From NCBI GenBank assembly GCA_036011305.1, contig DASCNA010000265.1, positions 1 to 52,401 of the forward strand: 52,401 nt of DNA. Reading direction: 5' to 3'. Both the position numbers and the translations under genes were made by a program. Positions within the stretch are counted from its first letter, which is position 1, and each line of letters begins with the position of its first letter. Below are positions 1 through 5,757 of this stretch, piece after piece. Below the pieces are notes generated by a model. It was not told where the DNA came from. It worked only from the letters and a program-made list of their open reading frames with translations, and searched no databases. Source of the DNA: DASCNA01 sp036011305. Lineage in GTDB: Bacteria; Verrucomicrobiota; Lentisphaeria; Victivallales; GWF2-38-69.

Positions 1-2
1 GA

Positions 3-205
3 GAAAACAGCAAGAAATTTATCGACAGCAAGCCTGAGTTACTTCAGGAAAAGGTTTAGGAGCCGATGCCCTTAAATCTAAGTTGTCTGACGTTGCAGGA
101 GGAAAAGGTTTAGGAGCCGATGCCCTTAAATCTAAGTTGTCTGACGTTGCAGGAGGAAAAGGTTTAGGAGCTGATGCCCTTAAATCTAAGTTGTCTGAAT
201 TGTAG
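3..205 (+). pseudogene. 3' end of a repeat-bearing gene, apparently frameshifted
   Basis: Two overlapping frames look coding. Positions 3-59 read ENSKKFIDSKPELLQEKV then stop. Positions 38-205 read VTSGKGLGADALKSKLSDV followed by two more copies of the 18-residue unit and end with KSKLSEL and TAG. The second frame has a TGA at 35-37 directly before it. Aligning the junction (around 35-40) with later copies suggests that one base is missing: adding one would join FIDSKP to (D/E)VTSGKGLG and give one continuous C-terminus of Gly-, Lys- and Leu-rich repeats. So this is either a decayed gene or one that switches phase in its repeat region. The family is not recognised; the start lies outside the window. 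Confidence 0.5.
47..196 (+). repeat. 54-bp tandem repeat, about 2.8 copies
   Basis: The unit beginning GGAAAAGGTTTAGGAGC starts at 47, 101 and 155, exactly 54 bp apart. The copies are almost identical; the third has GCT in place of GCC and breaks off into GAATTGTAG. Because 54 is a multiple of three, copies can be gained or lost without changing frame; each encodes GGKGLGADALKSKLSDVA. Near-identity at the DNA level points to recent duplication. Confidence 0.9.
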
Positions 206-522
206 CCAGCAATTGAATTTTATTACGAAAATAAATGAGATAATATTACAAAGGGATTGTAGTTAAGTTGAAAATCAATTTGTAAAATAATTGATATTAA
301 TGGTGGGGGTAAACAATATAACTATGTACGTAATTGCATAAAGATATAATAAAATAATCTTACTTTTAATGCTAAATATTATCCCATAAATGGGACATAT
401 AGTCAATATATATAGGAAGTCTTGTTTTTTGTTATATCATAGTGGCATTGTAAGAGAAAGAAAAATTATATTTCAAAATATCAAAATCTAATAATTTGAA
501 TTTTATATATTAAGGATAAAAG
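206..522. other. Intergenic region upstream of clpB
   Basis: AT-rich, with no open frame that I can support. It holds a short dyad (TCCCAT-AA-ATGGGA, 382-395) that could be an operator, and the AAGGA ribosome site at 512-516 for the next gene. I looked for CIRCE (TTAGCACTC-N9-GAGTGCTAA) and for a clear heat-shock sigma promoter and saw neither. Confidence 0.6.
382..395. promoter_or_regulatory. Short palindrome upstream of clpB
   Basis: TCCCAT and ATGGGA are perfect inverted arms around AA, about 130 bp before the clpB start. It stands out because runs of G/C are rare here. It could be a repressor site; no function can be assigned from sequence alone. Confidence 0.25.
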
Positions 523-3132
523 ATGAATAATAATAATTTCGACCAAAAAACTATTAACGTTTTATTGAAGGCTCAGGAGCTAACGCATCAATGTCAGCAT
601 TTTGAAATGAGTTCTATACATGTTTTATATGAATTGATTGTTTTAAAAGATAAATTTATCTTTAAATTTTTTAATAATCTTGATATAGATTTGAATTCTT
701 TTAAGGGTGAATTAAAAAATATACTTGGTAAATGTTCAGCCTGCAAAAAAAAATACGATGTGATCCAAATGCTTTCATCACAAGACTTAAAAAACGTACT
801 TTCTTCAGCAAAAGAAATAGCAGAACAATTTGAGATGGAGAAAATATCAACAAAAATTTTATTTTTATCTTTAGTAGAAAATTCATTGGAGTGTAATAAT
901 ATTTTCGTAAAATTTGATATTCAAAATGATAAAATCAGAAAGTTGATTCTTGAAAATAATGAGTTTGATGATTGTTTTAATGAATTCGAAGAACCAGATA
1001 ATGTAGAGAAAATACTTCATAAGTATTCTAGAGATTTAACAGAACTTGCTCTTAAAGGTAAACTTGATCCTGTAATTGGAAGAGATGATGAAATTAGAAG
1101 AGTAATTCAAATATTATCGAGAAGAAAAAAAAATAATCCTGTGATTATTGGAGAAGCAGGTGTTGGAAAAACAGCTATTATTGAGGGGTTGGCAGAAAGA
1201 ATCACTGAAAAAGATGTCCCTGACGGACTTTTAGGAAAGAAGATAATAGCTTTAGATATGGGATCTTTAATTGCAGGTGCAAAATATCGAGGAGAATTTG
1301 AAGAAAGATTAAAAAGTGTTCTGGAAGAGGTGTCTGAGAGTGCAGGAGAAATTATTTTATTCATAGATGAGTTGCATACTGTTATTGGTGCCGGTGCGTC
1401 TGAAGGTTCAATGGATGCCGGTAATATACTAAAACCTTCATTGGCAAGAGGAGAAATTCACTGTATAGGAGCTACCACTACTGATGAATATAAAAAACAT
1501 ATTGAAAAAGATCCTGCCTTTGAGAGAAGATTTCAATCAGTAACAGCTAATGAACCTACCATTGAAGATACTATTTCAATACTCCGGGGGATAAGAAATA
1601 AATATGAAATACATCATGGTATTAAAATAAAAGACAGTGCCATTATAGCAGCTTCTGAAATGTCTGCACGTTATATTACAGATAGACATTTACCAGATAA
1701 AGCTATTGATTTACTTGATGAGGCAGCTGCGAAGCTTCGAACAGAGGCAGATAGTTGTCCTATGGAATTGGATGAAGCTAAACGTAGAAAAACAAGATTA
1801 GAAATTGAAATTGCAGGGTTGAAAGATGAAGAAAATGATAAAAAATCCAAGATTAAAATAAATACTCTTAAAAAAGAATTAGTAGATATTTCATTAAAAG
1901 TAGAAACTCTGAATACAGAATGGTTGTTAGAAAAAAACACTATCCTTGACATTAGAACTTTAAGAAAAAGTATTGAAAATGTTAAAAATAAATTGCATGA
2001 TGCAGAGCGGAATAAAGAATTGGAAAAAGCAGCAGAGTTAAGACATGGAATTCTTCCTAATTTAAATAAGAAATTAAGTGATTTGGAAGATAAACTTTTA
2101 CACAATAGAAATGCTCCCAAAATGCTTAAGGAATATGTTGATGAAGATGATATAGCCACTACTATATCCAAATGGACAAATATTCCTATAAATAAATTGA
2201 TGGAAAAAGAACGGGAAAAACTAATTAACCTTAATGATAGCTTACATAAACGAGTAATAGGACAAAATGATGCAGTAAAAGCAATTACGAATGCAGTAAT
2301 TAAATCCAGGTCAGGTTTAAATGATCCTAATAAACCGACTGGTTCATTTATGTTTCTTGGTCCTACCGGTGTTGGAAAAACAGAATTAGCCAAAGCTTTG
2401 GCCCAGAACCTATTTAATGATGAAAAATCTATAATTAGGTTAGACATGTCAGAATATATGGAGAAACACAGTGTGGCTAAACTCATTGGATCACCTCCTG
2501 GTTATGTAGGTTTTGATGATGGTGGACAGTTGACTGAATCAGTAAGAAAAAGACCTTATTCGGTAATACTTTTCGATGAAATAGAAAAAGCTCATCCAGA
2601 TGTATTTAATATTTTATTACAATTACTGGACGATGGAAGATTGACTGATTCTAAAGGTAAAGTAATAGATTTTAAAAATACTATTGTAATAATGACATCT
2701 AATATTGGCAGTCAGCTTTTGTTAGAAGACGACGGAAATTCTCCCGAAACAAAGAACGCGGTCTTAGCTCAATTGCATAAACACTTTAGACCTGAGTTTT
2801 TAAATAGAATAGATGAAATAATTGTGTTCCATAGATTATCTAAAGAGGATATAGGGAAGATTACAGATATACAGATTCAGAAATTTTCAGAACGGTTAAA
2901 TAAATTGCATATCAGCTTAAGTATAACTAAAAGAGCAAAAGAAAATATAATTAATTTGGGATACGAACCTGCTTTTGGTGCCAGGCCTTTAAAACGTGTA
3001 TTTTCTCAGGATATTGAGCCTATAGTCGCAAATATGATAATTACAGGTTCACTAGTACAAGATAAGCAATTAAAGATAGCTATGAAAGGTAATAGTTTAG
3101 ATTTTAAATGTACAGGTTCATATATTGAATGA
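523..3132 (+). CDS. clpB: Chaperone ClpB (AAA+ disaggregase)
   Basis: ClpB is a cytoplasmic hexameric disaggregase that works with DnaK/DnaJ/GrpE. At 869 residues it has the normal length. Order: Clp N-domain (about 1-150), first AAA+ domain with Walker A GEAGVGKT (210-217) and Walker B ILFIDE (278-283), a long coiled-coil middle domain (about 400-530), and a second AAA+ domain with GPTGVGKT (613-620), a DEIEKAHPDV stretch and a C-terminal FGARPLKR motif. The long middle domain marks ClpB rather than ClpA or ClpC. The N-domain is divergent and holds a CSAC motif at 71-74 that I would not expect in ClpB. The start is supported by AAGGA six bases upstream. It stands alone; an imperfect hairpin follows the stop. 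Confidence 0.95.
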   Translation: MNNNNFDQKTINVLLKAQELTHQCQHFEMSSIHVLYELIVLKDKFIFKFFNNLDIDLNSFKGELKNILGKCSACKKKYDVIQMLSSQDLKNVLSSAKEIAEQFEMEKISTKILFLSLVENSLECNNIFVKFDIQNDKIRKLILENNEFDDCFNEFEEPDNVEKILHKYSRDLTELALKGKLDPVIGRDDEIRRVIQILSRRKKNNPVIIGEAGVGKTAIIEGLAERITEKDVPDGLLGKKIIALDMGSLIAGAKYRGEFEERLKSVLEEVSESAGEIILFIDELHTVIGAGASEGSMDAGNILKPSLARGEIHCIGATTTDEYKKHIEKDPAFERRFQSVTANEPTIEDTISILRGIRNKYEIHHGIKIKDSAIIAASEMSARYITDRHLPDKAIDLLDEAAAKLRTEADSCPMELDEAKRRKTRLEIEIAGLKDEENDKKSKIKINTLKKELVDISLKVETLNTEWLLEKNTILDIRTLRKSIENVKNKLHDAERNKELEKAAELRHGILPNLNKKLSDLEDKLLHNRNAPKMLKEYVDEDDIATTISKWTNIPINKLMEKEREKLINLNDSLHKRVIGQNDAVKAITNAVIKSRSGLNDPNKPTGSFMFLGPTGVGKTELAKALAQNLFNDEKSIIRLDMSEYMEKHSVAKLIGSPPGYVGFDDGGQLTESVRKRPYSVILFDEIEKAHPDVFNILLQLLDDGRLTDSKGKVIDFKNTIVIMTSNIGSQLLLEDDGNSPETKNAVLAQLHKHFRPEFLNRIDEIIVFHRLSKEDIGKITDIQIQKFSERLNKLHISLSITKRAKENIINLGYEPAFGARPLKRVFSQDIEPIVANMIITGSLVQDKQLKIAMKGNSLDFKCTGSYIE

Positions 3133-3152
3133 TGGTATAATTTTTACCATCA
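3130..3152 (+). terminator. Hairpin after clpB
   Basis: TGATGGTA (3130-3137) and TACCATCA (3145-3152) form a perfect 8-bp stem with a 7-base loop that begins in the stop codon. Only a weak T tract (CAAGTTTT) follows, so it may be an inefficient terminator or an RNA 3' end stabiliser. Confidence 0.5.
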
Positions 3153-3221
3153 CAAGTTTTCTCCTAGGTTTTAGTTTATCTTGGAGAAGTTAACAATGAA
3201 AATTTAAAGAAAAATCTATTT

Positions 3222-3419
3222 ATGCAAAAGAGATTGAATACAATTTACTGTTGTCACTGTGGAAAATATTTTGAGAAAAGTAGTGATCTTCTGATTCATA
3301 TAAGATTAAATGAATCACCATATCACTATGCTATTCAAGATGATCTACAAAGTGTTAATAGGTTATTTCAGCATACAAGGGGAACTGAAAATGAAAATAT
3401 TTATGCTGTAATTTCATAG
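3222..3419 (+). CDS. Small C2H2-like zinc-finger protein
   Basis: This 65-residue protein contains CCHCGKYFEKSSDLLIH. From Cys10 the spacing C-x2-C-x3-F-x5-L-x2-H matches the classical eukaryotic C2H2 finger exactly up to the first His (26). The second His is at 35 rather than 30, so the fourth ligand sits on a longer loop. The finger would bind one zinc and could contact nucleic acid or protein; that is inference. There is no strong ribosome site directly before ATG; a GGAGAAG at 3183 serves a three-codon frame (ATG AAA ATT TAA) just upstream, which may feed re-initiation. It opens a run of very small genes. The reading frame continues past the TAG (see 3420-3551), so the gene may be truncated. 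Confidence 0.55.
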   Translation: MQKRLNTIYCCHCGKYFEKSSDLLIHIRLNESPYHYAIQDDLQSVNRLFQHTRGTENENIYAVIS

Positions 3420-3551
3420 ATTATCGAATTGTGTTTCTTTGATGGAATTGAAAAACTGATTAATAATAAAGAGAAAAGCTACATCAAGAGAATCAATAAC
3501 TTAAAGAAGCAATTAAATCAATTGAAAAAACAATTGGTATTCATTGCATAG
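3420..3551 (+). other. In-frame coding-like continuation after the zinc-finger stop
   Basis: Directly after TAG (3417-3419) the same frame stays open for 43 codons to a TAG at 3549-3551. It encodes an acidic-hydrophobic start (IIELCFFDGIEKL) and a Lys/Gln/Asn/Leu-rich coiled-coil-like end (IKRINNLKKQLNQLKKQL). No plausible start codon with a ribosome site opens it. It looks like the C-terminal part of the zinc-finger gene cut off by a nonsense mutation; read-through is possible but unsupported. Confidence 0.4.
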
Positions 3552-3589
3552 ATTTGCACAATTAATATACTAATAAGAGGGATACACTG

Positions 3590-3760
3590 ATGAATAACTT
3601 AAAACAACCAACACTAAATATACATAAAAGTGATTTAAGATTATTACAAAAACAATTTTGTGAAGAATTTTCAAATTGTACAAAAATTGACATTTGTGAT
3701 TCATGTTTACTCAATGATTTAAATTTAGGTGCATTTACGTGCTGGTTATATAAAAAATAA
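3590..3760 (+). CDS. Cys-rich 56-residue protein, unknown function
   Basis: ATG at 3590 follows AAGAGGG (3575-3581) with eight bases between, a good ribosome site, so this short frame is likely translated. The product starts MNNLKQPTLNIHKSDLRLLQ and has five Cys (24, 30, 36, 39, 51), including CDSC, in a small basic protein with no signal peptide. Cys spacing suggests bound metal, perhaps a minimal zinc or Fe-S site, but no family is recognised. It sits between the zinc-finger frame and another small gene with an equally strong ribosome site. Confidence 0.6.
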   Translation: MNNLKQPTLNIHKSDLRLLQKQFCEEFSNCTKIDICDSCLLNDLNLGAFTCWLYKK

Positions 3761-3809
3761 TATTATTTTGTTAGACATTTTTTAAATATTTATAATAGGG
3801 AGGATTATT

Positions 3810-3971
3810 ATGAATAAGCAGGATGAATTAACTAGAAGTCTCAGTAATATTTTACAGGACATTAATATCATTAATCAACAAACATTGAATTACTCACATG
3901 TATACAAATTGTTAAGAAGAGCTAAGAGAGATATTTCAGATGCTATTGGTTTTCTTAATACAGATAAATGA
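3810..3971 (+). CDS. Small helical protein, 53 residues, unknown function
   Basis: ATG at 3810 follows GGGAGG (3798-3803) at a six-base distance, one of the strongest ribosome sites in the window. The product, starting MNKQDELTRSLSNILQDINI, has no Cys, no signal peptide and a pattern of Leu/Ile spacing that suggests two helices separated near residue 25-30, with a basic patch (LLRRAKR, 34-40). It could be a small DNA-binding or adaptor protein; nothing identifies it. Same strand and spacing as the preceding Cys-rich gene, so probably one transcript. Confidence 0.6.
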   Translation: MNKQDELTRSLSNILQDINIINQQTLNYSHVYKLLRRAKRDISDAIGFLNTDK

Positions 3972-4295
3972 TTCTTACTACTATACACTTCAAATTTATG
4001 CACCTGACTCCAAAACTTTAGATTTTATGAGTACTGGTAGTGGCCTTACCCCTTAAATCAGTACCATTTGTAATGTTAGTAATTTGAGTTAAAAGTTAAC
4101 AATAATTACTAAAGGAGATGTATTTTTTTGTTTATCCATTATTTCGCCTAAAATATATTAGGATTGAACGTTATTTATCACATAAATATGATATGTGAAT
4201 CTATATCATTATCCATTAATAATATTAACATATTTAAGGATATTATATTCAATATATTGCAAACAAATTAATTATAAAATATATAAATATTATCA
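3972..4295. other. Intergenic region in the small-gene island
   Basis: AT-rich. It holds GTACTG...CAGTAC arms enclosing a nested GGTA...TACC hairpin (about 4020-4065), which could be a weak terminator or structured RNA. AAAGGAG at about 4121 abuts ATG with no spacer and opens a 26-codon frame (MYFFVYPLFRLKYIRIERYL...), which I do not call because the spacing is wrong. Confidence 0.5.
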
Positions 4296-4694
4296 ATGAA
4301 ATTAGCGACAAAAAAAATTATTTCTATTTCTATTTTGTTTTGTTTTTCTTTATACATACCATTATTAGGTTGGTCTCATACTAATAAATTTAATTCTTTA
4401 AGTTTGAATGGATCAGTATGGCAATCTATAAAAGTAAACCGTGCAAATGGTTTTTTTATGTCAATAAATAAAATCAATATAAAATTTAATTATTCTAACA
4501 ATTTTAATGCACAAATATTTTTACCACTTTGGATGCATGAAAGCTTTACAGGAAATTACAAAATTAATGATAAACATTTATACATATTTTGTAAAAATAT
4601 AGAATTAATATTCAGGTTGAAAGATGAAAAAAATGGTTTATTAAAAGTATATAATGACAGAATATCGTTAATTTTAAAACAGACTAAACAATAA
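4296..4694 (+). CDS. Secreted small beta-rich protein, unknown function
   Basis: The 132-residue product has a classic export signal: basic MKLATKK, a hydrophobic core (ISISILFCFSLYIPLLG) and a likely cleavage near WSHT, leaving about 103 residues in the periplasm or outside. The mature part alternates hydrophobic and polar residues (INIKFNYSNNF, LYIFCKNIELIFRL, ISLILKQ), as expected for a small beta-barrel or lipocalin-like fold; that is a guess from pattern. No ribosome site is visible before the ATG, so the true start is unsure. It has its own space on both sides and lies in the accessory stretch before the tRNA pair. Confidence 0.55.
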   Translation: MKLATKKIISISILFCFSLYIPLLGWSHTNKFNSLSLNGSVWQSIKVNRANGFFMSINKINIKFNYSNNFNAQIFLPLWMHESFTGNYKINDKHLYIFCKNIELIFRLKDEKNGLLKVYNDRISLILKQTKQ

Positions 4695-4866
4695 TTATTC
4701 ATTATGCTAGTGTAGTCACTTTAATTCATAGTTTTGTTTTGCATGTCATATATTGATACAAAATTTTGAATAATTTCTTCCACAATAAGGTTAGGGACAG
4801 AAATATGGTTGAAATCCCGAAAGAGAGTGTTGAGCATAATATTCTTAGAACAGGCAGATAGAAGTA

Positions 4867-5298
4867 ATGATCCTAACGTTATTGCAATGCATAGATTTTT
4901 TTACTATGTTCTTAGATGGTGTTGAGTTGGATATAAAAATTACAGTAACAGATCAAAGGAATAGAATATATTTAATAGAAGTTATGGAAATAGAAACTCT
5001 GCCAGGAAATGAACAGACTCAATACAGCAAAAAACCAAGTGAGACATATCAACTCATCAACGCTGAAAACCTTGTTAACGGGTACATCCAACAATACGAG
5101 AAATTAAATAAACTTAAAAATACCTTTGATAAATTCGGTGCAACATTCTATTCCCAGGATGCGGAGAAGATGCGTTTTGAAATTCTGCAGTCTATATCAG
5201 CTATTACCGGGCAGGAACTTTCGAGAACAGAAGTATTGTCTGAATTGTCAGGCGGTGATAGTATTCAAAAAGCGTTAAACAGCAGAGATGTATTTTAA
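4867..5298 (+). pseudogene. Probable 5'-degraded gene, unknown family
   Basis: The open frame encodes 143 residues, but its first 15 or so look like an out-of-frame artefact. A better start is ATG at 4805 with AGGG upstream, giving MVEIPKESVEHNILRTGR before a stop; the neighbouring frame then reads EQADRSNDPNVIAMHRFF, and after a run of seven T (4896-4902) the long frame continues TMFLDGVELDIKITVTDQ. Joining these needs two frame changes, one at the homopolymer, so the gene is likely decayed (or the T run is a sequencing problem). The C-terminal half is helical and hydrophilic and ends LSELSGGDSIQKALNSRDVF. I do not recognise the family. Base composition in the C-terminal half is less AT-rich than its surroundings. 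Confidence 0.5.
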
Positions 5299-5419
5299 TC
5301 ACATTAATTTTTATATACTCTAAAGTTTTTAGAAATAGAATTTTCTAGAAAAAACAACGATGCTTAATATTATGTCTTAATATTTAAAATATCATAAAAA
5401 TTTAATGTAAATAACAGGT

Positions 5420-5441
5420 GCCCCTTTTATGCCCCTTTTAT
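5420..5441. repeat. 11-bp tandem direct repeat
   Basis: GCCCCTTTTAT occurs twice in a row between the last small gene and the tRNA pair. GC runs are unusual in this AT-rich spacer. It might mark a recombination or protein-binding site; no integrase is nearby. Confidence 0.5.
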
Positions 5442-5518
5442 GTTTCCAAACAATGTAAAATGACGTATATATTAGTAAAGCAAGTTGTTTTTTTTGAGGC
5501 TATATGGGGGTAAAAAAA

Positions 5519-5603
5519 TGGTGGTGGGAGGTGGATTCGAACCACCGAACTCGTAGAGGGCAGATTTACAGTCTGCTGCGTTTGACCGCTCCGCAATCCC
5601 ACC
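5519..5603 (-). tRNA. tRNA-Tyr (GTA)
   Basis: Read on the minus strand this is an 85-base class II tRNA: acceptor arms GGTGGGA and TCCCACC, anticodon loop CTGTAAA with anticodon GTA, long variable arm as in tRNA-Tyr, T loop GGTTCGAATCC, and an encoded CCA (5521-5519). It lies 10 bases downstream of tRNA-Gly and should share its transcript. A T run follows on the minus strand. Confidence 0.95.
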
Positions 5604-5613
5604 GTTAAAAAAA

Positions 5614-5687
5614 TGGAGCGAGTGAAGGGAATCGAACCCTCCTAGCCAGCTTGGAAGGCTGGAGCATTACCACTATGCTACACTCGC
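5614..5687 (-). tRNA. tRNA-Gly (TCC)
   Basis: On the minus strand a 74-base tRNA begins GCGAGTG, pairs with CACTCGC, has anticodon loop CTTCCAA (anticodon TCC), T loop GGTTCGATTCC and encoded CCA (5616-5614). It is the first gene of a Gly-Tyr tRNA pair; in many bacteria these two tRNAs sit before a tuf gene, but no tuf is here. Confidence 0.95.
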
Positions 5688-5708
5688 GTGTTTCATTAAC
5701 AGATTTAA

Positions 5709-5736
5709 AAGATACTATAGAAAAGTAAATTGTCAA
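5709..5736 (-). promoter_or_regulatory. Promoter of the tRNA-Gly/tRNA-Tyr operon
   Basis: On the minus strand a perfect -35 TTGACA (5736-5731) is followed by a 16-base spacer and TATCTT (5714-5709). Transcription would start about 15 bases before tRNA-Gly. The perfect -35 box suits a strong stable-RNA promoter. Confidence 0.7.
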
Positions 5737-5757
5737 GGAAGTAAAATTACAGTTTTT

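Noticed and set aside
1..240. CRISPR array at the left edge
   Set aside because: The 54-bp units are contiguous, multiple-of-three and coding-like; there are no unique spacers.
1671..2486. 271-codon minus-strand frame within clpB
   Set aside because: It is a shadow of ClpB on the other strand: Ser/Leu/Phe-rich, without ribosome site or domain.
3196..3207. Three-codon frame ATG AAA ATT TAA with a good ribosome site
   Set aside because: Too short to call as a gene; mentioned under the zinc-finger entry as possible re-initiation aid.
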